Origin: CAVSUZ01 sp963791885
Lineage (GTDB): Bacteria > Pseudomonadota > Alphaproteobacteria > Acetobacterales > Acetobacteraceae
Direction: 5' to 3'
DNA: 64,000 nt
NCBI GenBank assembly: GCA_963791885.1
Contig: CAWBUL010000006.1
Span: forward strand, 1,736,001 to 1,800,000
In this document: one piece after another, positions 45,026-54,042 of the stretch
How the letters are laid out: every line of letters starts with the position of its first letter
Numbering within the stretch: the first letter of the stretch is position 1
Made by a program: the position numbers and the translations under genes
Notes under the pieces: model-generated
Database searches by the model: none
What the model saw: the letters and a program-made list of their open reading frames with translations, nothing else
Told to the model about the DNA's origin: nothing

Positions 45026-45573
45026 GCAGCCAGGCTTGCGGCGACGTACTGCATGAAGTGGGAGACGGGTGGGGTCGCGAGGTCCTGCACCTTGGCGGCT
45101 TCATCGATGCGACGGAGTCGGACTGCGGCATCGGCGTGCGGCAGGGATCGGAAATCGGCAGCTTCCTGGGGCGACATCGGGCCGCCCTGGAGTTTCAGGC
45201 TAAGAACGGAATCGGGGGCAAGGCGGCTGAAGTACGTCGGGTCGGTGGCGCAGAGATAGCGCTTGGCGGCGACGTGCAGGCGGACCGGCTCGGTAACATC
45301 AGGGCCGAAATGCCGCGCGAGGAAGTCGTACCCATGCTCCTCGTGCCGGTCGTCGATTCCGCTAACGGCAGGATTTTCGCCGAGGGTATGGGTCATGTGA
45401 CCGATATCGTGCAGCAGAGCCGCGGCGATGAAGGCGGGCGCTTCCTGCTGCTGTTCTGCGATCAGCGCCGACTGCAGCGCGTGCTGAAGCTGGGACACGT
45501 TCTCCAGCCCGTAGCGCCGCGGCCCCCTCGTGAGAAGCAGATGCTCGATTTGCGCCAGCACGGGAGGCCTCAT
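45022..45573 (-). CDS. HD-domain protein, phosphonate-degradation associated (PhnZ-like)
   Basis: The 183-residue protein has the HD motif ALLHDIGHM followed by GIDDRHEEHGYDFLARHFGP, VTEPVRLHVAAKRYLCATDP and LSLKLQGGPMSPQEAADF. These match the group of HD proteins that includes the mixed-valent di-iron oxygenase PhnZ, which cleaves a 2-amino-1-hydroxyethylphosphonate C-P bond. Its start overlaps the stop of the GFA gene and its stop overlaps the nucleoside hydrolase start. No phnY or other phosphonate gene is nearby, so the substrate here is open. Confidence 0.83.
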   Translation of the reverse strand: MRPPVLAQIEHLLLTRGPRRYGLENVSQLQHALQSALIAEQQQEAPAFIAAALLHDIGHMTHTLGENPAVSGIDDRHEEHGYDFLARHFGPDVTEPVRLHVAAKRYLCATDPTYFSRLAPDSVLSLKLQGGPMSPQEAADFRSLPHADAAVRLRRIDEAAKVQDLATPPVSHFMQYVAASLAA

Positions 45574-46040
45574 GCGGCGCTGTCCGGATGCTGGTGGATG
45601 GTGATCTTGCGCAGGTCTTCGGGCGGGTTCATGGCGCCTGTTTCGTATCCCGGCAGATCGAACAGGCTTGCGTCGCACCAGGACAGCCGGCTCTCGATGC
45701 CATAGGCCAGAGTTGGACGAACGGTACCCGGGTCGTCGAGCGTCGCGATCCCGACATCCATGTGGTCCGGCTTTCGGTCATACTGGAACCCGAGCGGCGT
45801 GCCGCAACGATGGCAGAAGCTGCGACGCGCGGCCGAGGAGGAGCGGAACCAGTCGGGTTGCTCCTTGGTCCAGGCGAAATCCGCCATGTCAGCCATAACC
45901 CAAGCCCAGAACGGCGCGCCGGCGGCTTTCTGACACATGCGGCAATGGCAGATGCCGGTTCTCGCCGGCTCGGCGTACATTGCGTATCGCACGGCGCCGC
46001 ACTGGCAGCCGCCGGTGTGGATTGGGGTACGAGAGGTCAT
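45570..46040 (-). CDS. GFA-family zinc protein (glutathione-dependent formaldehyde-activating enzyme-like)
   Basis: The 156-residue protein has the cysteine pattern of the GFA/CENP-V fold: GGCQCGAVRY, ICHCRMCQKAAGAPFWAWV and SFCHRCGTPLGFQYD. Gfa adds glutathione to formaldehyde, but most homologues have unproven roles. It is the first gene of the minus-strand operon with the HD protein and nucleoside hydrolase, and is divergent from the GNAT gene across 64 bp that must hold both promoters. Confidence 0.9.
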   Translation of the reverse strand: MTSRTPIHTGGCQCGAVRYAMYAEPARTGICHCRMCQKAAGAPFWAWVMADMADFAWTKEQPDWFRSSSAARRSFCHRCGTPLGFQYDRKPDHMDVGIATLDDPGTVRPTLAYGIESRLSWCDASLFDLPGYETGAMNPPEDLRKITIHQHPDSAA

Positions 46041-46104
46041 GCCGGATGCTCGCGCATCAGACCGGCGCCCGCAACCATCTGAAACGACCTCGCGGAATCA
46101 TCAT

Positions 46105-46632
46105 ATGGCTTTCATGCGCTATCCGATCGAGCTCGAGGAACATTGGGAAGCGGGGGGCGAGGACCTGACCATCCGGCCGATTAGGCCCGAGGACTCACTC
46201 GCCCACGACGCGTTCTTCCATCGGCTGTCCCCCGACGACGTGCGGCTGCGATTCTTCGCCTCGGTGCGGGAATTAACGCCGCAGCAACTCGCGAAATTCA
46301 CCCGCCTGGACTACGAGAAAGACATGGCGTTCATCGCTGTAAGGGAAGCCACGGGCGAGACCGTGGGTGTCGCGCGACTGGTGCGGGAAAGCGATCCGAC
46401 ACTGGCAGAATTCGCCGTCGTCGTGCAGCCCGATGTTAAAGGGCGGGGCCTTGCCACCCATCTGATGCGGCGGTTGCTCGAATGGGCGCAGCAGCACGGT
46501 GTGAAGGACGTAATGGGGGAGATTCTGGCGGAAAACACGCCGATGCTCGACTTGGCCCGGCATCTGGGCTTCACCCTTCATTACACGCCGGGCGACGCGC
46601 AGGTGATCGAGGCGCACCTGCGGCTGGCATGA
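46105..46632 (+). CDS. GNAT-family N-acetyltransferase
   Basis: The protein of about 175 residues has the acetyl-CoA fold: LTIRPIRPEDSLAHDAFFHR, LRFFASVRELTPQQLAKFTR, DYEKDMAFIAV, VGVARLVRESD and the binding loop VQPDVKGRGLATHLMRRLLE. The DDVRLRFF segment resembles the GNAT domain of protein acetyltransferases fused to acyl-CoA synthetases (Pat/PatZ), so it may acetylate a metabolic enzyme. The upstream extension of the frame is not used, because ATG 46105 begins the conserved part. Its stop overlaps the rluC start. Confidence 0.85.
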   Translation: MAFMRYPIELEEHWEAGGEDLTIRPIRPEDSLAHDAFFHRLSPDDVRLRFFASVRELTPQQLAKFTRLDYEKDMAFIAVREATGETVGVARLVRESDPTLAEFAVVVQPDVKGRGLATHLMRRLLEWAQQHGVKDVMGEILAENTPMLDLARHLGFTLHYTPGDAQVIEAHLRLA

Positions 46633-47606
46633 CAGGCACACTGACCGTCGCGGCGGACGAGGCCGATGTGCGCCTCGACCGATGGTTCCGCCGGCATTAC
46701 CCCGGCACGCCGCAAAGCCTGATCCAGCGCCTCTGCCGCACCGGACAGGTGCGCGTGGATGGACAGCGGGCCGAGGCGTCGCAGCGGCTGGCACCCGGGC
46801 AGGCGGTCAAGGTTCCTCCCATACCCGCGGCGCCCGAGGCGCCAGAACCGCTCCCGGTCGCGCCCGGCGTGGCGCGCGACCTGCAGAAACGGGTGATCTA
46901 TCGGGACGAACAAATCATCGCGCTGAACAAACCGCCCGGCCTGCCCGTGCAGGGCGGCCCGGGAATTACCGCCCATCTGGACGCGTGGCTGGATGCACTG
47001 CGCTTCGGTGCCGAGCGCCCTCGGCTGGTGCACAGGCTGGACCGCGATACGTCAGGCGTCCTTCTGCTCGCGCGCACGCCGGGAGTTGCCGCCAAGCTCG
47101 CAGCGCTCTTCCGCGGGCGGGACATCGCAAAGACCTACTGGGCGGTTGTGACGCGCCGGCCCATCCCGCCGGAAGGGCGGATCGACATCCCGCTCCGACG
47201 CGTCACCGGCGCACGGGGCGAGCGGACCGAGACGGCGGATCGCTCCGACGAGGATGCTGCCCGGGCGGTGACGGACTATCGGACCTTGGATCACGCCGGC
47301 CGAATCGCGTGGCTGGAAATGCGCCCACAGACCGGACGTACACATCAGCTCCGGGTGCACTGCGTCGCAGTCGGCGCGCCCATCCTCGGCGACCTGAAAT
47401 ACGCTCGCCCCGACCAGAACGGCGCATTTGCCGGCACCGTGAGCGGCCTGTCCGATGCGCTGCATCTGCATGCGCGGGCGCTCGAACTGCCCCATCCGGC
47501 GGGTGGCACGCTCCGGCTGGAAGCCGATCTACCTCCGCATATGCAGGAGACGTTCAAGACCTTGGGATTCTCAGCATCACCGGCGGCCGCGCCGGAGCGC
47601 GTCTGA
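46629..47606 (+). CDS. rluC: Ribosomal large subunit pseudouridine synthase (RluC type)
   Basis: The 325-residue RluA-family enzyme has an N-terminal S4 RNA-binding domain (ADVRLDRWFRRHYPGTPQSL) and the catalytic domain with the Asp in LVHRLDRDTSGVLLLAR. It also shows IALNKPPGLPVQGGPG, AKTYWAVV, LEMRPQTGRTHQLRVHCVAV and PILGDLKYARPDQNG. It modifies uridines in 23S rRNA. The start ATG 46629 overlaps the GNAT stop (ATGA). AsmA, ATP12 and acylphosphatase genes follow without gaps. Confidence 0.92.
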   Translation: MTGTLTVAADEADVRLDRWFRRHYPGTPQSLIQRLCRTGQVRVDGQRAEASQRLAPGQAVKVPPIPAAPEAPEPLPVAPGVARDLQKRVIYRDEQIIALNKPPGLPVQGGPGITAHLDAWLDALRFGAERPRLVHRLDRDTSGVLLLARTPGVAAKLAALFRGRDIAKTYWAVVTRRPIPPEGRIDIPLRRVTGARGERTETADRSDEDAARAVTDYRTLDHAGRIAWLEMRPQTGRTHQLRVHCVAVGAPILGDLKYARPDQNGAFAGTVSGLSDALHLHARALELPHPAGGTLRLEADLPPHMQETFKTLGFSASPAAAPERV

Positions 47607-50102
47607 ATGCGGGATATGAGGCCGATCGGACTGTCTTCCGCCCAGTCGCAGCGTTCGACTGCAATCCGCCATAAGGCCCTCCTCGGCGTCGTCGCAGGCG
47701 TGTTGATCGGCGGAGCGACGATCATCGGCGTCGGCGTGTCGCGCCTGAATGAGCTCAAACCACGCCTGACCGAGACGCTGACCAATGCCATCGGCCATCC
47801 GGTCTCAATCCAGGGTGGCATCGGGCTGGGCTGGTCGCTGCATCCCACCATCGCGGTCAATCAGGTCACGATCGCCAACCCGCCCGGCTTCTCCCGCCCC
47901 GACCTCGCCCACGTCGGCGCTATCGACATCCGCCTCTCCCTACTGCCCCTGCTCCGTCGCCGGCTGAGCATCGACAGCATCGCGATCCATGATCCCGACA
48001 TCCTTCTGGAGCGCGCCGCGAACGGCCAGGAGAACTGGCAAGCCACAGCAAAACCCAGCGCCCCCGCAACATCATCCTCGACAACTGCGGCCGCCCGCCA
48101 GCGCTTCACCGTCTCGCTCGCCCAACTGACCATTACCGACGGGCATCTGGCGTACCGGGACGACAAGACGGGACACGTCGCCGCCGTTGATCTCCAACAG
48201 GCCTCACTGACGGAGCATGGGTCCAACGCACCGGCCACAATCCAGGCCCAGGCGGTCGTGAACGGACTGACCGTCGAGGGCAATGGCCAGACCGGGTCGT
48301 TGGACGCGCTGCAGACTGGCAAGCAGCCTTGGCCGGTTTCGCTCACGCTGAACGCGGCGGGGGCTACGCTGAACGCGAAGGGCACGATTGCGCAGCCACT
48401 GGCCGCGAAAGGCTATGTGCTCGACCTGACGGGCAGTGCGCCTGATCTGGCGGCGCTCCGTCCCCTCGCACCCACTGCGGGACTGCCCGCACTGAAAGAC
48501 GTGGCTATCGCGGCCCATGTTGCCGATAGCGGCGGCCCGATTCCCACTGTCTCGGCGGTGAGCCTTAGCGCCGGCAGCGGCACTCTTGCTCCGCTGATCC
48601 CCGGTCTGACCCTGACCAGCGCGAAACTGTCCTTCGCCGCGCTCAATCAGCCCATATCGGCTCAGGCACAAGGCGCCTGGAGCGGTACGGACTTCACTGC
48701 GACGGCGACGCTCGGCTCCATCTCTCAGTTCCTGACCGGCCAGCCCGCAGGGCCCTTCCCCGTGGACGTCAGCGCCAGCGCCGGCCCCAACCGGTTCAGC
48801 ATGAAAGGCGGCGTGAGCGATCCGGCGCAGCTTCGTGGCCTCAACCTGGCGGTGTCAGCGGCAACGCCCGATCTGGCGGCGCTGTCTTCGCTGCTCGGGC
48901 GTCCCCTGCCGCGGCTCACCAACGTGACCTTCTCCGGCCAGGTGGCGGATGTCGGAACGCTGGCGCAAGGCATCGCACTGACCAACGCCAGCTTTTCGAG
49001 CGCCCAGGGAGACTTGCGCGGTGATCTGTCGCTCATGGCCGGCCAGCCGCCGACAATCAAAGGCACGCTGACCTCCAATCGGCTCGACCTCGATGCGCTC
49101 CAGGCCGCCGAGCCGGCTCCCCAAGCCGCGCCTGGCGCCCCGGCGCCATCCGAGAAGACAGCGGCGCCCGCCCCGCGCTCCGGACATCTGTTCCCCGACA
49201 CCCCCCTGCCATTCGGTGTGCTGCGTACTATCAACGCCGATCTGCATCTGACCGTCGAGACCCTGACGGTGCGCGGCGAAACCTGGCGGAACGCCACGGT
49301 CGGTCTGGCGCTTGATGGCGGACGGCTGCGTGTCGACCCGCTCCAAGCCCAACTGCCGGCCGGCACGTTGAATGGGGCGATTACCGCCGATGCAACGCAA
49401 GCCGCGCCGCCGGTCACAATCCGCCTGAACGCACCCGCGGTCGGTCTGGCGCCGCTCCTGGCGATGCTGCACGCCCCACAAGTGGCGAGCGGCACCGCGA
49501 ACGTGCAGGCTGATCTGCGCGGCGCAGGCGAATCGCCGCATGCGATAGCCTCGACACTCAGCGGCACGGCCTCGATCAGCATGTCCGGGGGGACCATCAA
49601 CACGGAATTGCTGCAGAAGCTAGCCGGACCGGCACTGGCGCGGGTCAATCCGGCCGCGCTGCTGGTGCACGGCGGAACGACAGACATCCGCTGCCTCGCC
49701 GTGCACATGAGCGCCCAGAACGGCCAGGCTAAACTGGACCCCATTGCCCTGAGTTCCGGCCTGATCAGCACCACCGGGTCAGGGACGCTCAATCTGGGCG
49801 CCGAGACGATGGATCTGCATTTGCGGCCGCAGGGCCGGATCGGAGGGACCGGGTTCCAGGTGCCGCTGACCGTCACCGGGTCCTTCGCCGATCCGCGCGC
49901 CGTGCTAAACGACACCGGGGCGGCACAGGCCGGGGTGGAGGCGGTGATCAGCATCCTGTCCGGAAAGAAGGTGCCGGGTGTCGCGGAACTACCAGCTGTT
50001 TCATGCGGCCCGGGCGCTGCGGAGCATGCTCCGGCGGCCGCCGCTCCGGCCAAGCCGCTCAACCCCGCGGCGATCCTGCAGCAATTTCTACGTGCGCGAT
50101 GA
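47607..50102 (+). CDS. AsmA family protein
   Basis: The 831-residue protein has one N-terminal transmembrane helix (ALLGVVAGVLIGGATIIGVG). The AsmA start domain follows (LTETLTNAIGHPVSIQGGIG, PTIAVNQVTIANPPGFSRPD, LLRRRLSIDSIAIHDPDILL), then a long beta-rich periplasmic part. The C-terminal AsmA_2 region contains TASISMSGGTINTELLQKLA and GSGTLNLGAETMDLHLRPQG. AsmA proteins are membrane-anchored bridge-like proteins linked to outer-membrane lipid and protein homeostasis. The ATG follows the rluC stop with no gap, and the stop overlaps the ATP12 start. Confidence 0.92.
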   Translation: MRDMRPIGLSSAQSQRSTAIRHKALLGVVAGVLIGGATIIGVGVSRLNELKPRLTETLTNAIGHPVSIQGGIGLGWSLHPTIAVNQVTIANPPGFSRPDLAHVGAIDIRLSLLPLLRRRLSIDSIAIHDPDILLERAANGQENWQATAKPSAPATSSSTTAAARQRFTVSLAQLTITDGHLAYRDDKTGHVAAVDLQQASLTEHGSNAPATIQAQAVVNGLTVEGNGQTGSLDALQTGKQPWPVSLTLNAAGATLNAKGTIAQPLAAKGYVLDLTGSAPDLAALRPLAPTAGLPALKDVAIAAHVADSGGPIPTVSAVSLSAGSGTLAPLIPGLTLTSAKLSFAALNQPISAQAQGAWSGTDFTATATLGSISQFLTGQPAGPFPVDVSASAGPNRFSMKGGVSDPAQLRGLNLAVSAATPDLAALSSLLGRPLPRLTNVTFSGQVADVGTLAQGIALTNASFSSAQGDLRGDLSLMAGQPPTIKGTLTSNRLDLDALQAAEPAPQAAPGAPAPSEKTAAPAPRSGHLFPDTPLPFGVLRTINADLHLTVETLTVRGETWRNATVGLALDGGRLRVDPLQAQLPAGTLNGAITADATQAAPPVTIRLNAPAVGLAPLLAMLHAPQVASGTANVQADLRGAGESPHAIASTLSGTASISMSGGTINTELLQKLAGPALARVNPAALLVHGGTTDIRCLAVHMSAQNGQAKLDPIALSSGLISTTGSGTLNLGAETMDLHLRPQGRIGGTGFQVPLTVTGSFADPRAVLNDTGAAQAGVEAVISILSGKKVPGVAELPAVSCGPGAAEHAPAAAAPAKPLNPAAILQQFLRAR

Positions 50103-50806
50103 AGCGGTTTTGGGACACGGCCGATATCGCGCCCGCAGAAGACGGGTGGAGCGTCCTGCTCGACAGCCGGCCGGTGCGCCTGCCCGGCGGTGCGGTCCTG
50201 CAAGTGCAACCGGAGCGGCTAGCGTGGGCCATCGCTGCCGAGTGGCAGAAGGCGGGCAGCGTCAAGGGTGGTGAAATGAGCTTCTCAGACACGCCGCTGA
50301 CCCGGCTGGCCGGCACGGCGCAGGAGCGGATCGCGCCAGACCCTTGGCCCACCATCGACGCCATCGCTCGTTACGCCGAAAATGACACTCTCTGCTATCG
50401 CGCTGAAGGCCCGGACAAACTGGTCCGGCGAGAGCAGGAGTGGTGGCAACCGTGGCTCGATTGGGTGGCGGAGGAGTTTGGAGCGCCTCTGCGCGTGTCG
50501 GTCGGTGTTGCGCCTTTGAAACAACACCGCGGCAGCATCGCCGCGCTGCGCAAGGCGGTCACCGGCTTCGATGCACTCGGTCTCGCAGGGCTAGGAGTAG
50601 CCGTGCCGGCGCTCGGAAGCCTGGTTTTGGGGCTGGCGCTCGCGCGGAACCGCTTGGACGCGGAGCGTGCTTATGCGTTGGGCGCGTTGGAGGAGCTCTA
50701 TCGGGCGGAGGTGTGGGGCGAAGACGCCGAGGCCGAGACGCGCCGGCGCGCGATTGCCGATGAGGTAGCGCTCGCGGCGCGGTTCCTCGAGCTTGCCCGA
50801 TCATGA
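50099..50806 (+). CDS. ATP12 family chaperone (F1-ATPase assembly)
   Basis: The 235-residue protein starts MKRFWDTADIAPAEDGWSVL and shows the family features VRLPGGAVLQVQPERLAWAI, AEWQ, SFSDTPLTRLAGTAQERI, DTLCYRAEGPDKLVRREQEW and WQPWLDWVAEEFG. Mitochondrial Atp12 protects the alpha subunit during F1 assembly, and the alphaproteobacterial proteins are thought to do the same. ATG 50099 overlaps the asmA stop and its stop overlaps the acylphosphatase start. Confidence 0.93.
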   Translation: MKRFWDTADIAPAEDGWSVLLDSRPVRLPGGAVLQVQPERLAWAIAAEWQKAGSVKGGEMSFSDTPLTRLAGTAQERIAPDPWPTIDAIARYAENDTLCYRAEGPDKLVRREQEWWQPWLDWVAEEFGAPLRVSVGVAPLKQHRGSIAALRKAVTGFDALGLAGLGVAVPALGSLVLGLALARNRLDAERAYALGALEELYRAEVWGEDAEAETRRRAIADEVALAARFLELARS

Positions 50807-51081
50807 TCGCCAAGCGTCTGATCATCGCCGGCCGGGTTCAGGGGGTCGGATACCGCGACTGGATGGTGCCGGAGGCCGAGCGGCTCGGCGTGCATGGCTG
50901 GGTCCGCAATCGCGGCGGTGGCGAGGTGGAGGCGCTGATCGCAGGTGATGTCGATGCGGTCGAGGAACTCGCACGCCAGTGCCGCCGGGGGCCGCGTATG
51001 GCGCATGTGACCAGCATCACGGAGGAGCCAGCCGAACCGCCCGAAGAGGAGGGGTTTCGGCGGGTTCCGAGTGTGCCGTGA
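50803..51081 (+). CDS. acyP: Acylphosphatase
   Basis: The 92-residue protein has the acylphosphatase signature GRVQGVGYRDWM with the catalytic Arg, and GWVRNRGGGEVEALIAGD with the catalytic Asn. It hydrolyses acyl phosphates such as acetyl phosphate or 1,3-bisphosphoglycerate. It is the last gene of the GNAT-rluC-asmA-ATP12 run, with its ATG in the ATP12 stop. Confidence 0.93.
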   Translation: MIAKRLIIAGRVQGVGYRDWMVPEAERLGVHGWVRNRGGGEVEALIAGDVDAVEELARQCRRGPRMAHVTSITEEPAEPPEEEGFRRVPSVP

Positions 51082-51088
51082 CGCGCGT

Positions 51089-51118
51089 TTGACTCTCCAC
51101 GGGACCGTTGCCTAAGGT
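51089..51118 (+). promoter_or_regulatory. Candidate sigma-70-type promoter of the etfBA operon
   Basis: TTGACT at 51089-51094 and TAAGGT at 51113-51118 are separated by 18 bp and lie about 50 bp before the etfB ATG, in the 85 bp gap after acyP. The -35 box is good and the -10 box is weak. Confidence 0.35.
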
Positions 51119-51166
51119 CCGGCCCCCTATGTTGCAGTTGCGAACAGTCCTAACTCGAGTTCAGGC

Positions 51167-51916
51167 ATGAAGATCCTTATCCCGGTCAAGCGGGTCGTCG
51201 ATTACAACGTGAAGGTACGGGTCAAAACCGACGGGTCCGGTGTGGAAACAGCCGGCGTGAAGATGTCGATGAACCCGTTCGATGAGATCGCGGTCGAGGA
51301 GGCTGTGCGCCTGAAGGAAAAGGGCGTGGCAACTGAGATCGTCGCCGTTTCTCTTGGCGTGGCGCAGTGCGCCGAGACGATCCGAACGGCGCTGGCGATG
51401 GGCGCCGACCGGGGCATCCTGGTGGAGACGACCGTGGATCTGCAACCTCTGGCGGTGGCCAAGCTGTTGAAGGCGATCGCCGAGAAGGAACAGCCGACAC
51501 TGATCATCCTGGGCAAGCAGGCGATCGACGACGACATGAACGCGACGGGGCAGATGTTGGCCGCGCTGCTTGGTTGGCCGCAGGGCACCTTCGCCAGCAA
51601 GCTGGTGATCGAGGGCGAACAGATCACCGTGACCCGCGAGGTCGATGGCGGGCTGGAGACAGTAGCGCTGAATTTGCCCGCTGTGGTGACGACGGATCTG
51701 CGGCTGAACGAACCGCGTTATGCTTCGCTGCCGAACATCATGAAGGCGCGCAAGAAGCCGATCGAGACGATGAAGCCCGAAGATCTGGGCGTCGATCCGG
51801 CGCCGCGGCTTACAGTCGTAAAGGTTGCTGAGCCGCCGAAGCGGCAGGCGGGCCACAAGGTGAAAAGCGTCGCAGAACTGGTGGCCAAGCTACGCACCGA
51901 AGCGAAGGTGATCTGA
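51167..51916 (+). CDS. etfB: Electron transfer flavoprotein beta subunit
   Basis: The 249-residue protein has the EtfB start MKILIPVKRVVDYNVKVRVK, NPFDEIAVEEAVRLKEKG, RTALAMGADRGILV, LGKQAIDDDMNATGQMLAAL and the AMP-binding and recognition loop PAVVTTDLRLNEPRYASLPN followed by IMKARKKP. With EtfA it carries electrons from acyl-CoA and other flavin dehydrogenases to ETF-quinone oxidoreductase. It begins an operon with etfA (2 bp gap) and a 3-hydroxybutyryl-CoA dehydrogenase. Confidence 0.96.
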   Translation: MKILIPVKRVVDYNVKVRVKTDGSGVETAGVKMSMNPFDEIAVEEAVRLKEKGVATEIVAVSLGVAQCAETIRTALAMGADRGILVETTVDLQPLAVAKLLKAIAEKEQPTLIILGKQAIDDDMNATGQMLAALLGWPQGTFASKLVIEGEQITVTREVDGGLETVALNLPAVVTTDLRLNEPRYASLPNIMKARKKPIETMKPEDLGVDPAPRLTVVKVAEPPKRQAGHKVKSVAELVAKLRTEAKVI

Positions 51917-51918
51917 GC

Positions 51919-52854
51919 ATGACCGCGCTGGTTCTCTTGGAATTCGACGCGGCCGGCATCAAGCAGCCGTCGCGCTCGGCTGTTGCCGCTGCAACCAAGC
52001 TGGGTGAGGTGCACGGCCTGGTGCTGGGCGAGGGCATCCAGGCAGCCGCCGAAGCTGCGGCGAAACTGCCCGGCCTGAGCAAGGTCTTAACCTGCGATTC
52101 ACCGGCATTGGCGCATCTGCTGGCGGAGCCGGTTGCCGCGCTCCTGGTTCACTTGGCGTCGGGCTACTCCCACCTGCTGGCGGCGGCGACCGCGGTGGGA
52201 AAGAACATCATGCCTCGCGTCGGGGCGCTGCTGGATGTACAGCCGATCAGCGACATTGCCGGGATCGAGGATGCGGACACGTTCATCCGCCCGATCTATG
52301 CCGGGAACGCGCTTGCGACGGTGAAGTCCTCCGATCGGATCAAGGTGATTACCGTGCGCGCAGCGAGCTTCGATCCCGTGCCGGTCGAGGGCGGTAATGC
52401 CAGCATTGAGAAGGTGGACCCGCCGGAGCAGACGGGCGTGTCCCGTTTCGTGTCGGCCGAGCTTTCCAAAAGTGAACGGCCTGAGCTCACCGCGGCGCGG
52501 GTGGTGGTCTCGGGCGGCCGCGGCATGCAGAGCGGCGATAATTTCAAGCTGCTGGAACCGATCGCGGATAAGCTGGGAGCGGCGATCGGCGCGTCCCGCG
52601 CGGCGGTGGATGCGGGCTTCGTGCCCAACGACTACCAAGTGGGACAGACCGGCAAAGTGGTTGCCCCCGACCTTTACGTTGCTGTGGGGATTTCCGGCGC
52701 GATTCAGCACCTCGCCGGGATGAAGGACAGCAAGGTGATCGTCGCAATCAACAAGGACGAGGAAGCGCCCATCTTCCAGGTCGCCGATTACGGCCTGGTC
52801 GCTGATCTCTTCAACGCGCTGCCTGAACTGGCGGCGGAACTGGAGCGCTCCTGA
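51919..52854 (+). CDS. etfA: Electron transfer flavoprotein alpha subunit
   Basis: The 311-residue protein has the FAD-binding C-terminal domain: RVVVSGGRGMQSGDNFKLLE, ADKLGAAIGASRAAVDAGFV, VGQTGKVVAPDLYVAVGISG, AIQHLAGMKDSKVIVAINKD and APIFQVADYGLVADLF. The N-terminal alpha/beta domain includes the start MTALVLLEFD. It forms the heterodimer with EtfB. Its stop overlaps the ATG of the dehydrogenase gene (TGATG), showing tight coupling. Confidence 0.96.
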   Translation: MTALVLLEFDAAGIKQPSRSAVAAATKLGEVHGLVLGEGIQAAAEAAAKLPGLSKVLTCDSPALAHLLAEPVAALLVHLASGYSHLLAAATAVGKNIMPRVGALLDVQPISDIAGIEDADTFIRPIYAGNALATVKSSDRIKVITVRAASFDPVPVEGGNASIEKVDPPEQTGVSRFVSAELSKSERPELTAARVVVSGGRGMQSGDNFKLLEPIADKLGAAIGASRAAVDAGFVPNDYQVGQTGKVVAPDLYVAVGISGAIQHLAGMKDSKVIVAINKDEEAPIFQVADYGLVADLFNALPELAAELERS

Positions 52855-53783
52855 TGAATATCGATGTGAACCCGGCGGAGCTTATTCCGGGCCAGCAAGA
52901 CGCGGCATCCGCCATCAGCCATGTGGGCGTGGTGGGTGCCGGACAGATGGGTAATGGCATCGCGCATGTCGCCGCGCTCGCAGGCCTGTCCGTCACCATG
53001 CTGGATGTAAAGGCCGAGGCCTTGCAAAAGGCGCTGGCAACTGTCGCGCGCAACATGGATCGGCAGGTCAACCGCTCGTTGATTACGGTAGAAGAAAAGC
53101 AGGACGCACTCGCGCGCATCGCCACGACAACCGATTATGCGGGCTTCGGCGACGCCGATCTGGTGATCGAGGCTGCGACGGAGAAGGAGGAGATCAAGCA
53201 CGCGGTCTTCCGCGCGCTGACGCCGCATCTGAAGCCCTCCTGCATGCTGGCATCCAACACGTCATCGATCTCGATTACCCGCCTGGCGGCCGCGACCGAC
53301 CGGGCGGAGAAGTTCATCGGCATGCACTTCATGAACCCGGTGCCGGTCATGAAGTTGGTGGAGATCATCCGCGGGATCGCGACGGACGAACCCACCTTCC
53401 AGGCCGTTCAGTCCTTGGCCGACCGTCTGGGCAAGACCACGGCGGTGTCGGAGGATTTCCCGGCCTTCATCGTCAACCGCATTCTGGTGCCGATGATCAA
53501 CGAGGCGGTGTACGCCTTGTATGAGGGGGTTGGCTCGGTGAGCGCGATTGATACCTCGATGAAACTCGGTGCGAACCACCCGATGGGGCCGCTCGAGCTT
53601 GCCGACTTCATCGGCCTGGATACCTGCCTGTCGATCATGCAGGTGCTGTATGAGGGACTCTCGGACAGCAAGTATCGTCCATGCCCACTATTGGTGAAGT
53701 ATGTCGAGGCGGGCTGGCTCGGCCGGAAGACCGGCCGCGGCTTCTATGATTATTCGCAGACCCCGCCTCGCCCGACGCGGTAA
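52854..53783 (+). CDS. hbd: 3-hydroxybutyryl-CoA dehydrogenase
   Basis: The 309-residue enzyme has a Rossmann fold (VGVVGAGQMGNGIAHVAALA), the catalytic His in GMHFMNPVPVMKLVEIIRG, CMLASNTSSISITRLAAATD and the C-terminal helical domain (PAFIVNRILVPMINEAVYAL, GPLELADFIGLDTCL, GWLGRKTGRGFYDYS). It oxidises (S)-3-hydroxybutyryl-CoA with NAD in fatty-acid or butanoate metabolism. The operon with etfBA links the pathway to the respiratory chain. Confidence 0.94.
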   Translation: MNIDVNPAELIPGQQDAASAISHVGVVGAGQMGNGIAHVAALAGLSVTMLDVKAEALQKALATVARNMDRQVNRSLITVEEKQDALARIATTTDYAGFGDADLVIEAATEKEEIKHAVFRALTPHLKPSCMLASNTSSISITRLAAATDRAEKFIGMHFMNPVPVMKLVEIIRGIATDEPTFQAVQSLADRLGKTTAVSEDFPAFIVNRILVPMINEAVYALYEGVGSVSAIDTSMKLGANHPMGPLELADFIGLDTCLSIMQVLYEGLSDSKYRPCPLLVKYVEAGWLGRKTGRGFYDYSQTPPRPTR

Positions 53784-53835
53784 AACTTCAGGGCTTTGAC
53801 GGCGTTGCTCCCTCCAAACGGAATGGGGCAACGTC

Positions 53836-54036
53836 ATGCGATACAAAGTGAGGGTAAGCGGCGCGGTCACCGGCACCTTCGCCACCCAGGTGGAGGCGGT
53901 GGCGGCGGTGCGGGATATCGTCCGGCAGGACGTGAACGCCGAGCCCGAGATTCTGGACGACGAGACCGGCAAGCCCGTTACGCCGGCATCGTCGCGCGGC
54001 TGGCGGGAACACTTGGCGCATCAGATCGGATATTGA
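53836..54036 (+). CDS. Small hypothetical protein
   Basis: The 66-residue protein (MRYKVRVSGAVTGTFATQVE, AVAAVRDIVRQDVNAEPEIL) has alternating beta and helix character and a basic, Trp-containing end (SSRGWREHLAHQIGY). No family was recognised. It lies between hbd and a GC-rich hairpin on the same strand, so it is probably the last gene of the etf operon or a short separate unit. Confidence 0.6.
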   Translation: MRYKVRVSGAVTGTFATQVEAVAAVRDIVRQDVNAEPEILDDETGKPVTPASSRGWREHLAHQIGY

Positions 54037-54042
54037 GATGAA

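Noticed and set aside
48725..50209. 494-residue minus-strand ORF
   Set aside because: It is antisense to the asmA and ATP12 genes, has no domain, and is a codon-bias shadow in high-GC sequence.
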